Assembly: GCF_022394535.1 (NCBI RefSeq)
Contig: NZ_CP089414.1
Span: forward strand, 3,410,001 to 3,474,000
Origin: Dyella terrae
Lineage (GTDB): Bacteria > Pseudomonadota > Gammaproteobacteria > Xanthomonadales > Rhodanobacteraceae
Length of the DNA stretch: 64,000 nt
Direction of reading: 5' to 3'
The stretch's first letter is position 1, and each line of letters begins with the position of its first letter. Of this stretch, positions 8,101 to 20,201 are shown piece after piece. Under the pieces are notes generated by a model that was not told the origin of the DNA, did not search any database, and saw only the letters and a program-made list of their open reading frames with translations. The position numbers were made by a program, and so were the translations under genes.

Positions 8101-9759
8101 TCAGTAGCGGATATCCACGTCCTTGGTTTCACGTAGGAACAGAAGGCCGATGAAGAACGTGCCTATGGCCACGATGATCGGATACCACAGGCCGTAGTAA
8201 ATATCGCCCTTCCACGCCACCAGCATGAAGCCGATGGTGGGCACGAAGCCACCGAACCAGCCATTGCCGATGTGATACGGCAAGCTCATTGAGGTATAGC
8301 GGATGCGAGTGGGGAACATCTCCACCAGCCATGCCGCAATGGGCCCGTACACCATGGTCACGTAGATCACCAGGATCGCCAGCAAGACGATCAGCATCAC
8401 GTAGTTGCTCTGCGCGGGATCGGCTTTTTCCGGATAGCCGGCCGCTTTCAGTGCGGCGCCTAGTTGCGTTCCGAAGGCCTTACCTTGGTCTGCGAATGCC
8501 TTACTGTCGAGCGAGGCGCCCTCAAACGAGGTGATGGTGCGATCACCGATCTTCACTTCGGCCACGCTACCCGGCTCTGCGGTGATGTTGGAGTACGGAA
8601 TGCCCTTCTTGGCCAATGCACTCTTGGCCACGTCGCACGAACTGGTGAACTTGGTCTTGCCCACCGGATCGAACTGGAAGCTGCATGCCTTTGGATCGGC
8701 CACCACTTTCACCGGCGATGTCGCCGCAGCAATTTCGATGGCCGGATTGCCGAAGTGCGTAAGTCCCTTGAAGATGGGGAAGTAGGTGAGTGCAGCGATC
8801 AAGCAGCCGGCAAGCACGATGGTCTTGCGGCCAATGCGGTCCGACAGCCAACCGAATAGCACGAAGAACGGCGTGCCGATCGCAAGCGCAGCGGCGATCA
8901 GCAGGTTCGCTGTGGTGCCGTCAATTTTCAGGCTTTGGGTAAGGAAGTACAGCGCGTAGAACTGGCCCGTGTACCACACCACCGCTTGACCGGCCGTTGC
9001 GCCGAGCAGCGCAAGGATCACCAGCTTGAGGTTCTTCCAGTGGCCGAATGCCTCGGTAAGCGGCGCCTTGGACTGCTTGCCCTCGGCCTTCATCTGCTTG
9101 AACACCGGCGATTCCTGCAACTGCATGCGGATGTACACCGACACCGCCAGCAGCAATGAGGACACCAGGAACGGAATGCGCCAGCCCCAGTCGTCGAACT
9201 TGGTGTCGCCCAATCCCAAGCGTGTGCCGAGAATGACAAGCAGCGAGAGGAACAGACCGAAGGTGGCGGTGATCTGGATGAAGCTGGTGTACAAGCCGCG
9301 TTTGCCGTTGGGCGCATGCTCAGCGACATAGGTGGCCGCACCACCGTATTCGCCACCCAACGCCAGGCCCTGCAGCAAGCGCAATGCGATCAGCAAGGTG
9401 GGGGCGGCGACGCCGATCTGTGCATAACCCGGCAGCACGCCGACGAAGAACGTCGACAAGCCCATGATGATGATGGTGATGAGGAAGGTGTGCTTGCGGC
9501 CGATCATGTCGCCCAGCCGGCCAAACACGATGGCGCCGAACGGACGCACTGCAAAGCCAGCGGCGAAGGCGAGCAGCGCGAAGATGAACTGGCTGGTTTC
9601 GTTGAGCCCGGTGAAGAAGTGCTTGCCGATCAGTGCGGCGAGCGAACCATAGAGATAGAAGTCGTACCACTCGAACACGGTGCCCAGGCTGGAGGCCAGG
9701 ATGACGCGGCGGTGGCCGGTGTCGAGCGGCCCCCGCATATCGACGGCGGTCGTAGCCAT
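8101..9759 (-). CDS. MFS transporter, metabolite:H+ symporter (MHS) type
   Basis: This 552-residue inner-membrane secondary transporter carries MFS signature loops: FGRLGDMIGRKH between the second and third membrane segments and the matching FGWLSDRIGRK in the second half. The opening GTVFEWYDFYLYGSLAALIG is typical of the metabolite:H+ symporter subfamily (alpha-ketoglutarate, proline/betaine, shikimate carriers). About 110 extra residues between membrane segments 9 and 10, with two cysteines, form a polar loop probably outside the cytoplasm. The ATG at 9759 was preferred to an upstream one because GAGGG precedes it at the right distance. The porin gene lies 180 bases upstream on the same strand, so outer- and inner-membrane uptake steps may be paired. 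The substrate is unknown. Confidence 0.88.
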   Translation of the reverse strand: MATTAVDMRGPLDTGHRRVILASSLGTVFEWYDFYLYGSLAALIGKHFFTGLNETSQFIFALLAFAAGFAVRPFGAIVFGRLGDMIGRKHTFLITIIIMGLSTFFVGVLPGYAQIGVAAPTLLIALRLLQGLALGGEYGGAATYVAEHAPNGKRGLYTSFIQITATFGLFLSLLVILGTRLGLGDTKFDDWGWRIPFLVSSLLLAVSVYIRMQLQESPVFKQMKAEGKQSKAPLTEAFGHWKNLKLVILALLGATAGQAVVWYTGQFYALYFLTQSLKIDGTTANLLIAAALAIGTPFFVLFGWLSDRIGRKTIVLAGCLIAALTYFPIFKGLTHFGNPAIEIAAATSPVKVVADPKACSFQFDPVGKTKFTSSCDVAKSALAKKGIPYSNITAEPGSVAEVKIGDRTITSFEGASLDSKAFADQGKAFGTQLGAALKAAGYPEKADPAQSNYVMLIVLLAILVIYVTMVYGPIAAWLVEMFPTRIRYTSMSLPYHIGNGWFGGFVPTIGFMLVAWKGDIYYGLWYPIIVAIGTFFIGLLFLRETKDVDIRY

Positions 9760-9901
9760 GATGTAACCCTCAGTTGTGACGCTCAATTGGATCAATGGAT
9801 GCGTACTTCAGGGTGCAGATCGCTGAAGCGGCTTCGGCCGCCTTGCGCGTTCCACTTCTTTTCCGGTTCGGGCACCTCCTATCGCCCCGCCCGGTTATGA
9901 C

Positions 9902-9929
9902 CGAGACGACGCCCCTCCGCGTCGTCTCG
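9902..9929. terminator. Stem-loop after the porin gene
   Basis: A perfect 11-bp stem (CGAGACGACGC at 9902-9912 with 9919-9929) lies just past the porin stop codon, between porin and MFS genes. It has no T-run on the minus strand, so it may be a weak terminator or an mRNA-stabilising hairpin that reduces MFS expression. Confidence 0.5.
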
Positions 9930-9939
9930 TTGGGGGTGT

Positions 9940-11442
9940 TTAGAACTTGTATAGGCCGCTCAGGCTGACTTGGTTGCCTTTGGTGTTCTGGCGTGGACCG
10001 TCAGCACCGACTTGATAGCGCAGCTTGTCGTACATCCACTCCACGCCCAGCTCGTAGTTGCCCGAGGCGTACTGCAAGCTCAACGCCGACTGGTTGCTGC
10101 GCAGCAGCGCGGTACCGGCGGTGGCGCTGGTGGTGGTCCAGTGGATCACCTGGTCGTTGTTCGGGCGCACCATGCCGTAGAACGCGTTGACGCTCCACTT
10201 TGGCGTGAAGTTGTAACCCGCCTGCACGTAGCCGCCCGATTCGTTGATGTTGCCGAACTGCGACATCGAGCCGAACAACTCGCCCAGTGCCCTGCCGCTG
10301 TAGATCAAACCCTTGAGGGTCCATACGCCCGGCTTCCACTGTGCGCCCAATTCGTAGCCAATGCTGTTGAGGGTGTCACGCAGCGGCTTGGGATTGATGT
10401 CGCCCACGCCGTTGAGCTTGACCTCCGAATAGTGCGCCGTGAAATACGCCAGCCAGTCGCTGCCTTGCGCATGCAAGCGTGCTTCCACCTGCGGGCGGAA
10501 ATTCGCGTTGCCCGCCGTGAGGTAGTTGACGGTGCTGGTGCCCGCCTCGTTGGCTGGACCATTCCAGTTGCCTTCGAACACGCCCAGATCAAGGCGCCAC
10601 TTGATGCCATCCGAACCGTGGTTCAGATCCTGCATCCACACCACGCCGGGATAGCGCCAGCCGACGAAGCCGGTGCCGTAGCCCAACGGGAAGGCAATGT
10701 GCGTGAGCGAGGTGGCCGTGTTCTCCAACGGGAACATCAGCTCCCACTGCTGACCGATGCGGATGGTGCTACCCCAATCGGGATTGGTGATGTCCATGTA
10801 GGCCTGGCGCAATCGCGGGATCGGCTGCTGTTGCGCATAGGCGCCGGTGCCGTTGTTGCCACCGAAAAAGTCCATCTCGATACGACCGCCACCGGTCCAG
10901 TTTTCGGTGAGCTTGGCGCCGGTGATGTCGAGCCAGAAGCGGGTATTGCGGATGTCGAAGCCGCTGAGCGAGCCGTCATAGCCATTGGCTTTGTTGGCTG
11001 CAGTCGGTGGGGCCGGGATCTCGGCGTTCTGACCATTGCCGTAGTTGGAGAAGGTCCGGTCCTGGCCAAAGGCTGTCGCACTGATGAAGCCATGCAGCGC
11101 CACCTTGAGGCCGGGCGCGGTGCTGAACTGTGGCGGCGGTGTCGCTTCTACCTTGGTCGACGTGGCCTGCGCGGTGGACTGCGCCTGCACCGCCGTGGCC
11201 TGGGCCTGCTGGGCAGTCTGCGCGGCCTGCGTGGTGGCAGCCTTCTGCTCCTGGATCATGGCCTTCAGTTCGGCCAGTTCCTGCTCCAACTGGTTGACGC
11301 GCTGTTCGAGCTGCTGCTCGTGGGTGGTGCTCTTGCTCTTTGTTGTTGTGCTCTGCGCATGGGCTCCCAGCGGCAGGCTCAGCGCACAAGCGATGCTGAG
11401 CGCCAGCAAGCCATGGCGACGTGCGGTCGTAGGCAGTGTCAT
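9940..11442 (-). CDS. DcaP-like trimeric outer-membrane porin
   Basis: This 500-residue protein has a signal peptide (about 29 residues, ending AHA), then a Gln-rich coiled coil at about residues 40-90 (QQLEQRVNQLEQELAELKAM) and an Ala/Gln/Thr linker. A long beta-barrel domain follows, ending in aromatic Phe (LYKF). This arrangement matches the DcaP family, whose trimers take up organic acids and related solutes, with the coiled coil in the periplasm. A GGGAGG ribosome site precedes the ATG. The MFS gene downstream may complete the same uptake route, and acetyl-CoA synthetase starts divergently 224 bases away, hinting at a carboxylate substrate. That last point is inference. Confidence 0.82.
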   Translation of the reverse strand: MTLPTTARRHGLLALSIACALSLPLGAHAQSTTTKSKSTTHEQQLEQRVNQLEQELAELKAMIQEQKAATTQAAQTAQQAQATAVQAQSTAQATSTKVEATPPPQFSTAPGLKVALHGFISATAFGQDRTFSNYGNGQNAEIPAPPTAANKANGYDGSLSGFDIRNTRFWLDITGAKLTENWTGGGRIEMDFFGGNNGTGAYAQQQPIPRLRQAYMDITNPDWGSTIRIGQQWELMFPLENTATSLTHIAFPLGYGTGFVGWRYPGVVWMQDLNHGSDGIKWRLDLGVFEGNWNGPANEAGTSTVNYLTAGNANFRPQVEARLHAQGSDWLAYFTAHYSEVKLNGVGDINPKPLRDTLNSIGYELGAQWKPGVWTLKGLIYSGRALGELFGSMSQFGNINESGGYVQAGYNFTPKWSVNAFYGMVRPNNDQVIHWTTTSATAGTALLRSNQSALSLQYASGNYELGVEWMYDKLRYQVGADGPRQNTKGNQVSLSGLYKF

Positions 11443-11666
11443 AACAAGCCTCCCCAGGTCGATGACCCCCCCCGAGCATGTCCATGCTGCATTGCGGACG
11501 CCTATTCACCATTGGTCGAACCTCGACCAAAGTCGAAAGCGGCTGTGCTCACGCGGAAACGTACCGATCACCGGCCAGCCGCTACACTCGGAGGGCTTAC
11601 TGCCGTGGCAAGCGGCGACATTCAACACATGAGGAGGCCGGCTTGGCCGGCCGCAGGAGCCCCACG

Positions 11667-13607
<1,941 letters not shown>

Positions 13608-13622
13608 CGATGTAAAGGAAGC

Positions 13623-13760
13623 TAGGAGCGCACCTATGTGCGACCGCGGAGCGGGCAGTGTCATCCCCCGGATGGGAGCTTCGCGACGCGGTCGTTACGG
13701 CGTCATCGCTCCGTGGTATCCCCTTAGGTACATGCCAGTCGCGCACAACGTGCGCTCCTA
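13623..13760. repeat. Palindromic intergenic repeat (TAGGAGCGCAC ends)
   Basis: Perfect 11-bp inverted ends (13623-13633 TAGGAGCGCAC, 13750-13760 GTGCGCTCCTA) continue inward as GTGCGAC/GTCGCGCAC. They fill the gap between acs and the response-regulator gene. Ends of this kind resemble REP/MITE-like elements in related genomes, recalled rather than searched. It could separate expression of acs from the regulator. Confidence 0.6.
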
Positions 13761-13778
13761 TAGAAAAGCTGAAAGACC

Positions 13779-14450
13779 ATGCCTGACGTACTGATCGCTG
13801 ACGATCACCCGCTATTCCGCGATGCATTGCAACGCGCAGTGGTCGCGGCCATTCCCGACGCCAACGTGTACAGCGCCGACAGCGTCTATTCCCTGCTCAG
13901 CTTGATCGAGCAATATCCCGATGCCGAGCTGTTGTTGCTCGACCTGCACATGCCGGGTGCCCGCGGCTACTCGGCGCTTGCGCATATTCGCGGACAGTTT
14001 CCCGGCCTGCCGACGATCGTCGTATCCGGACACGAGGACGTACAGGTCGCGCGTCGCGCACTCGCGCACGGCGCTTCTGCCTACATTCCCAAATCGACGC
14101 CGGGTGAAGACATCATCACCGCGATCCGCAAGGTGCTGGACGGCGACGTATGGCTGCCGCACCAGCTGGTCGGCGGCGGCATGGAGCTGAAGCCTGACGA
14201 AGCAGCCGTGGCCGACCGCATCACCACGCTGACACCGCAGCAGTTCCGCGTGCTCACCATGATCGCCGAAGGTCTGCTCAACAAGCAGATTGCGTATGAC
14301 CTTGGCGTTTCCGAGGCCACCGTGAAAGCGCACATGACGGCGATCATGCGCAAGCTCGGCGTGAACAACCGCACACAGGTGGCGATAGCCGCCAGCCATC
14401 TGGCGATCGATCAGGAAGCGATGCCGTCGTTACCGGATGATGATGAGTGA
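13779..14450 (+). CDS. crbR: LuxR/NarL-family response regulator, CrbR-like
   Basis: This 223-residue regulator has an N-terminal receiver domain with the acidic pair in IADDHPLF, a phospho-acceptor Asp55 in LLLLDLHMPG, and Lys in YIPKSTPG. A C-terminal LuxR-type helix-turn-helix begins LTPQQFRVL and contains NKQIAYDLGVSEATVKAH. It sits directly after acs and faces the hybrid sensor kinase gene across 60 bases. In Pseudomonas and Vibrio the CrbS/CrbR pair responds to acetate and activates acs, so the same role is inferred here. The symbol rests on family resemblance plus context, not on a search. Confidence 0.85.
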   Translation: MPDVLIADDHPLFRDALQRAVVAAIPDANVYSADSVYSLLSLIEQYPDAELLLLDLHMPGARGYSALAHIRGQFPGLPTIVVSGHEDVQVARRALAHGASAYIPKSTPGEDIITAIRKVLDGDVWLPHQLVGGGMELKPDEAAVADRITTLTPQQFRVLTMIAEGLLNKQIAYDLGVSEATVKAHMTAIMRKLGVNNRTQVAIAASHLAIDQEAMPSLPDDDE

Positions 14451-14510
14451 TGAAGGTGAATCCGCCAGGTCGCCTTCTGGCAAAGCCCGCAGGGGTTCCT
14501 ACGCCGTCGT

Positions 14511-17500
14511 CTAACGTCTGACCAGCGCGCTCAGCAACGCGCGAAGGGCTGCCGGCCTGACCGGCTTGTGCAGGATGGGGTAGCCCAGTGACCGCGCGCG
14601 CTGCTTGAGTTCGCTGCTGCCATCTGCGGTGATCATCGCTATCGGTGGCAAGTCGCCGATCACATCGCGGAGTTCTTCCAGCGCCTGCAGGCCGTCCAGG
14701 TCATCGGTCAAGTGATAGTCGGCGAGGATCAAATCGATGCCACCGCGACGAAGCTCCTGTTCGGCCTGCGCTACGTCGAGCGCCGTGCGGCAATCCACAC
14801 CCCAGCGCTGCAACAGCGCGCGCATGCCGTCCAGAATGGCTGGATCGTTATCCAGGCAAAGCACGGTGAGTGGCAACTGTTCGCTAGACACCGGGTGCAC
14901 GTTGGTACGGCGGCGCGGGATCGCATTTTCCGCACGCGGCACGCGCACCGCGAAGCAACTGCCCTTGCCTTCCCGCGACTCCAGCTCGAGCTTTTGATGG
15001 AGAATGCCGGCAATGCGTTCGCAGATGGAAAGGCCCAGGCCGAGCCCCTTCTCACCCCACGGGGAAGGTCGATCCAGCCGCTGGAATTCACCGAAGATGC
15101 GCGCGCGCTGTTCCTCCGCGATACCTGGGCCCGTGTCCCAGACCTCGAGACGCACCTCGTCACCCATGCGCCAACCAGAATGTTTCCCTCGCGGGTGTAG
15201 CGCAATGCGTTGGAGATGAAGTTCTGCAGGATGCGACGCAGCAACTGCGGATCGCTGCGCACTGCGAGTTTCGTCGGCACTACGCGCAGGCGCAGTCCGC
15301 GCTGCTGAGCCAGCACGGCGAACTGCGCCTTGAGCGACTCGAACAGATCGGACAGCGCCACATTGCTCACATCGGCGCGGTAGCTGCCTGCATCGAGGCG
15401 CGAGGTATCAAGCAAGGCATCGAGCAGATCTTCCGCGGCGCGAAATGACGCATCGATGCGCTCGGCGAGCAGGCTTGCCTCACCGTCAAGTCCCGGGTGT
15501 TGGCGCAATGCCGCCGTGAACAGGCGCGCCGCATTCAAGGGCTGCAACAAGTCGTGGCTGGCGGCCGCGAGGAATCGCGTCTTTGAAGCGTTGGCCATCT
15601 CCGCTTCGCGACGAGCATGCGCGGCGGAGTTAAGCGCCTCGCTCAATTCAGCGGTGCGTTGGTCGACGCGTTGTTCCAGGTTCTCGTTGGCTTCGATCAA
15701 GGCCTGCTCGGCGTTTTTGTATGCAGTGACGTCGGTGTAGGTGGTGACGTAGCCACCACCGGGGAGCGCGCGGCCGCGCATCTCAATCACCGAACCGTCG
15801 GGGCGAATACGTTGGAATACGTGCGGCGATCCAGCGTGCATGTGCGCGATGCGTTTGGCCACGTGCGCCTCCACTTCACCTGGGCCGCATTCGCCGTGGT
15901 CTGCGTTCCAGCGAATCAGATCCGCCACCGGCACGCCGACGTAAACCATGCCATCGGGATAGTCGAATAATTCGAGGTAGCGACGGTTCCACGCCACCAG
16001 TCGCATAGTCGCATCGATCACACTGATGCCTTGCGACACGTTCTCCAGCGTCGTCGAAAGCAGCTCACGGTTGAAGCGCAACTCTTGCGATGCCTCGTCC
16101 ATCAGTGCCATCGCTTCGGCAATGTCCAGGCCGGAACCCGACAAGGCACCCATCAGGATTCGGCGTGCGCTGGCCGCGCCTACCGCCGATGCCAGCAGGC
16201 GTTCGGTGTACTGAATCAAAGCGCGATCCGCGGCCTCGCCCGATTGCAGCGCTTTGCCGCGCCGTTCGGCGTATTCCTCAAACGCGCGCTGGCTGGTGCG
16301 TTCACCCACGATACGCTCGGCAATGGTGCGTAGATCAGCGACGGCGACGCGGCCACGCCAGTCGCCGGCGCCACGGCTGTCGATGGCGTAGGGATCGAGG
16401 AACATCGCAGCGTGCAGGCGTTCCTCCAGGTTGGGTCGGAAGCGCAACGAGACGAAGATGAGGCAAGCCACGTTCACTAGCAGCGACCAGAACGTGCCGT
16501 GCATGACGGGATCCCAGCCACTCAAATGGAACAGCGCTTGCGGCTGCAACCAGCTGAGATTCATCGGGCCCGTATCCAACCAACTGGCAGAACGGTTCAT
16601 GGCGGGTAGCAGCAAGGTGTATGCCCACACCAGGAAGCCCATCGCCAACCCCGTGGCCACGCCTTTGCGGCTCGCGCCACCCCAGTAGAGTGCCGCGATC
16701 ATGCCCGGCGCGAACTGAGCTACCGCGGCGAACGCGAGCAGTCCGGTTGCCGCGAGATTGGTCGTGTCGGCCACCACGCGGTAGTAGACGTAAGCCATCG
16801 CGGCAAGCGCAATGATCGCGATGCGACGCACCAGCAGCACTAGTTGCGAAAGATCGGCGCGCTGCTCCAGCTTCAACGCGTGAATGCGCAGCAGCATAGG
16901 CATGACGATGTCGTTGCTGATCATCGTGGACAACGCCACGCACGCCACGATCACCATACCCGTCGCCGCAGAGAAGCCACCGATAAAGGCGAGCAACGCC
17001 ATGCCACGATCACCGTAGGCCATGGGGAGCGTGAGTACCCAGGCATCCTTATTGCCCTGCTGCAGTTGGGGTAGATGCAGCCCGGCCGCCACTATGGGCA
17101 GCACCGCTAGGCTGATGAGCACCATGTAGGCAGGGAACATCCAGCGCGCGCGCGAAACGTCGTGCGGGTCTTCGCATTCCACCACGCCGATCTGGAACTG
17201 GCGCGGCAGGCAAAACATCGCGCAGAAAGCGAGCAGTGTCTGTGCGAGAAAACCCGGCGATACGCCCTCAGCCAACTGCTGCGCCGGAAATTGCATGGTG
17301 GCTGCGAGCCCAGGACCACGCCAGAGTGCATAACCCGCCAGGGCAATGAACACCACTAGCTTGATCAGTGATTCGACCGCAATGGCGAGCATCATGCCGT
17401 GATGATGTTCGGTGGCATCGATGGTGCGCGTACCGAAAAGGATCGCGAAAGTTGCCAGCAGGATCGCGCACCAGAGCGCGCTGTCACTGAACTGCGAAGT

Positions 17501-18001
17501 GCCCGGCGGAACCGCGCTACCAAGCACGGCATAAGACATCGCGACGGCCTTGAACTGCAGTGCCAGGTACGGCACCACGGCAATGACGGCGATGACGGCC
17601 ACCAGCGCGGCCAGTCCATGCGACTTACCGAAGCGCGCGCCGATGAAGTCCGCGATCGAGGTGATGTTGCGCTGGCGCGCCAGCAACACGAGCCGGCGCA
17701 GCAGGCCGAAACCGAATACGAACAGCAGGATTGGCCCGAGATAGATCGGCAGGTAGGCCAGACCGTCGCGCGCCGCTGTGCCCACCGCGCCATAAAAGGT
17801 CCACGACGAGCAGTACACCGCGAGTGCAAGGCTATAGACGAGCGGGCGAAGGCGCGGCTGGCGCGGGTAGAGCGGACGACGGTCACCCACGTAAGCCACG
17901 ACGAACAACAGTCCGACGTACAGCAGGGAAGCCAGTAGCAGTAGCCATCCGGCAATCAAGCGGCGTTCTCCGACATGAGCGCTTCCCTTCGGTGGGTACA
18001 A
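14511..18001 (-). pseudogene. crbS: CrbS-like hybrid sensor kinase with solute-symporter domain, frameshifted
   Basis: Read through one frame break, this encodes about 1163 residues. A sodium:solute-symporter-like membrane region (about 12 segments, residues 10-500) is followed by a linker, a PAS domain (residues ~650-770) and a coiled coil. Then come a HisKA domain with His816 in ASHDLLQPLNA, an HATPase domain, and a C-terminal receiver (LTVLCLDNDPAIL, LILADYHLTD). The frame changes near 15167-15180, between the NALRYTREGNILVG block and GDEVRLEVWDTGPGIA. Loss of one base explains it exactly. The break splits the ATP-binding domain, so if real it would yield a kinase lacking ATPase G-box motifs and receiver. 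Both halves look fully conserved, so a sequencing indel or recent mutation is likely. It is convergent with the crbR-like gene. Confidence 0.85.
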
Positions 18002-18072
18002 CCGGCCGGTGCGCCTTTCCTCTGCGCCTGCCGTGCTTGTAAGTATCGCCTCTTGGACGGCAACATGCGCGG

Positions 18073-18717
18073 ATGATCACGACCGATGGCCAGTCCCCGG
18101 CCCAGTTGGCGGCGGAGCTGGGGGATGAAGAGATCCACGTCTGGCGCCTTGCGTACGACCATCACGAGGGCCGCAAGCCCTTGTTGGCCATGCTCGGCGC
18201 CTATTTGGGCGTGTCGCCAGCCGACATTGCGTTGGAAACCTCGGAGCATGGCCGCCCGGCGTTGACAGGAAGCCAGCGCGACACACTTTCCTTCAACTGG
18301 TCGCATAGCCATGACCAGGCGTTGATCGCCATCGCACGCGGCGTGCTGCCCGGCGTGGACCTCGAACGTATGCGCGCCCACCCCAAGGCCGTTCCCATCG
18401 CTCAGCGCTATTTCAGCCCGGACGAGACTGCTGCTCTGGAAGCCCTGCCAGCCGGACAACGCGATCGCGCTTTTCTGGAGCTTTGGACGGCCAAGGAAGC
18501 GGTGCTCAAGGCATTGGGTCGCGGACTCGCGTTTGGATTGCATCGCCTGAGCATTGCCGCGTACGGCGACTTGCCGGTGCTTCATCGGTTGGATGGCGAC
18601 GAAGCAAACCAGTGGCAATTGCATCGCCTGATGCTCGACGACGCGCACGTCGGCAGTCTGGCTTGGCGCGGAACGCCCCGCCGAATCCGACAGTGGACAC
18701 TTGCCGGCACCGACTGA
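18073..18717 (+). CDS. 4'-phosphopantetheinyl transferase (Sfp type)
   Basis: This 214-residue enzyme transfers the phosphopantetheine arm of CoA to a serine of carrier proteins. The two signature motifs are present: GVDLER near residue 96 (Mg-binding Asp and Glu) and WTAKEAVLKALGRG near 139-152. The earlier NWSHSHD block fits the Sfp/Gsp group. Length is normal. It starts 71 bases from the divergent crbS-like gene and precedes pdxJ by 74 bases on the same strand, so those two may be co-transcribed. No polyketide or non-ribosomal peptide gene is in the window, so the carrier-protein partner is unknown; housekeeping acyl carrier protein or siderophore synthesis are both possible. Confidence 0.92.
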   Translation: MITTDGQSPAQLAAELGDEEIHVWRLAYDHHEGRKPLLAMLGAYLGVSPADIALETSEHGRPALTGSQRDTLSFNWSHSHDQALIAIARGVLPGVDLERMRAHPKAVPIAQRYFSPDETAALEALPAGQRDRAFLELWTAKEAVLKALGRGLAFGLHRLSIAAYGDLPVLHRLDGDEANQWQLHRLMLDDAHVGSLAWRGTPRRIRQWTLAGTD

Positions 18718-18791
18718 TCGGCGCAATGTGTCCAACCCGCCGCCGCGAGTGGCGTCTTGCTACGTCTTAGTCCGCGAGTATTGAACACTCT

Positions 18792-19535
18792 ATGACCCTG
18801 CTCAGCGTCAACGTCAACAAAATTGCCGTGCTGCGCAATTCGCGCGGCGGCATCGAGCCCGATGTGCTTCGTGCGGCCCATACCTGCATTGATGCAGGTT
18901 GCGGTGGTATCACTGTGCATCCACGTCCTGATCAGCGTCACATCCGTCCTGACGATGTGCGCGCGCTTGCGGCAATCACGCGCGGTCGGGTCGAGTACAA
19001 CATTGAAGGCAATCCCTTTGCACCGGCGCGCGGGAGTTATCCCGGCCTCATCGAGCTGGCGCGCGAGGTGCGCCCGACGCAAGTGACGCTGGTGCCTGAT
19101 GGCGACGGCCAGATAACCTCCGATCACGGTTTTGATCTGACCCGGGACATCGACACACTGAAGCCCCTGGTCGCCGCGCTACGCGACATCGGTTGCCGCG
19201 TGAGCCTTTTCGTGGATTCAGGAGCTACCGGCTTCGACGCGGCCTTTGCCATTGGTGTCCAGCGAATCGAGATCTACACCGGTCCCTATGCCGAGGCCTT
19301 CGAAGAAGGGCATGTGCAGGAGGAGCTCGATCGGTGTGCTGAAACCGCACGCCGCGCGCAACAAGCGGGTCTGGCCGTCAATGCCGGACATGACTTGAGC
19401 CAAGCCAACCTGGGCACGTTCAAGGCAGCCATTCCTGGGCTTGCCGAAGTGTCGATCGGGCACGCGTTGGTAGGTGAGGCGCTTTACGAAGGCCTGACAA
19501 CCACGGTGCGGAAGTACCTGCAGATCCTGCGCTGA
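18792..19535 (+). CDS. pdxJ: Pyridoxine 5'-phosphate synthase
   Basis: This 247-residue enzyme closes the ring of vitamin B6 by condensing 1-deoxyxylulose 5-phosphate with 3-amino-2-oxopropyl phosphate. The single TIM barrel begins [17 protein letters not shown] and shows [13 protein letters not shown] (active-site His and Arg), [29 protein letters not shown] and [12 protein letters not shown]. These are the expected family blocks in order. The protein is full length. It is on the plus strand, convergent with the tonB-exb operon across a strong terminator. pdxJ beside tonB-exbB-exbD is an arrangement I associate with xanthomonads. Confidence 0.97.
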   Translation: MTLLSVNVNKIAVLRNSRGGIEPDVLRAAHTCIDAGCGGITVHPRPDQRHIRPDDVRALAAITRGRVEYNIEGNPFAPARGSYPGLIELAREVRPTQVTLVPDGDGQITSDHGFDLTRDIDTLKPLVAALRDIGCRVSLFVDSGATGFDAAFAIGVQRIEIYTGPYAEAFEEGHVQEELDRCAETARRAQQAGLAVNAGHDLSQANLGTFKAAIPGLAEVSIGHALVGEALYEGLTTTVRKYLQILR

Positions 19536-19714
19536 TAGGGTGCTCGTCGCGAGCAGGTTCGCAATCAATGCAACCTGCGCGCGCCTCGTCCTGTAATGCT
19601 TTCGTGCAAGCGCTGGCAAGTCCGGCGCTCAGGTGCTCGACGATCGTCTGGATTGTTTGGACGTCTATACGTCTTTACTCAAACGATGAGCGAAGCCGCT
19701 TACTTTTTTCCAGC

Positions 19715-19750
19715 CCAAAAAAGAACCCCCGCTTGAGGCGGGGGTTCTAA
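19715..19750 (-). terminator. Rho-independent terminator of the tonB-exb operon
   Basis: An 11-bp perfect stem (AGAACCCCCGC at 19722-19732 with 19738-19748) and a 5-base loop are followed on the minus strand by TTTTTT. It lies 30 bases past the last exbD stop codon. Confidence 0.9.
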
Positions 19751-19778
19751 GGGTAGTGTTGCTGAATTCCTTTCGGAA

Positions 19779-20195
19779 TTACTGACCTTCAGTGAAACCG
19801 ATCTTCGTGAGGCCGTAGCTCTTGGCGTCGGCCAACACGCGGGCGACGTGCTCGTAAGCGACGCCGTCATCGGCATTGATCTGCACTTCCGGCTGCTTGG
19901 CCGGGTCGCCCAGACCACCGATCACCGCGAGCTGTGCCTTCAGGCCAAGCTCGTCCACCGGGGTATCGTTCCAGTACAGCGCGCCGGACTGGTCGATCTT
20001 GAGGCGGACGGGTTCCGGCGGATTTTCCGGCTGAACCACGTTCGGGTTCGGCTGCGGAAGATCGATCTTCACCTTATGAGTCAGCATCGGAGCCGTGATC
20101 ATGAAGATGATCAGGAGCACCAGCATCACGTCGACGAGCGGCGTGACGTTGATGTCGGCCATGGGACCCTTGCCACTTCCAGAACTGAATGCCAT
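19779..20195 (-). CDS. exbD: ExbD-family TonB accessory protein (second copy)
   Basis: This 138-residue inner-membrane protein has one N-terminal membrane segment (DVMLVLLIIFMITAPML) containing the essential membrane Asp in PLVDVMLV, and a periplasmic domain ending IGFTEGQ. ExbD works with ExbB to use the proton gradient to energise TonB. It is the last gene of the operon, 6 bases after the other exbD. Two consecutive exbD genes are also described for Xanthomonas campestris, where exbD2 is dispensable for iron uptake but needed for the plant hypersensitive response. It shares the membrane region with its neighbour but differs in the periplasmic part. Confidence 0.93.
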   Translation of the reverse strand: MAFSSGSGKGPMADINVTPLVDVMLVLLIIFMITAPMLTHKVKIDLPQPNPNVVQPENPPEPVRLKIDQSGALYWNDTPVDELGLKAQLAVIGGLGDPAKQPEVQINADDGVAYEHVARVLADAKSYGLTKIGFTEGQ

Positions 20196-20201
20196 GGCTT
20201 G

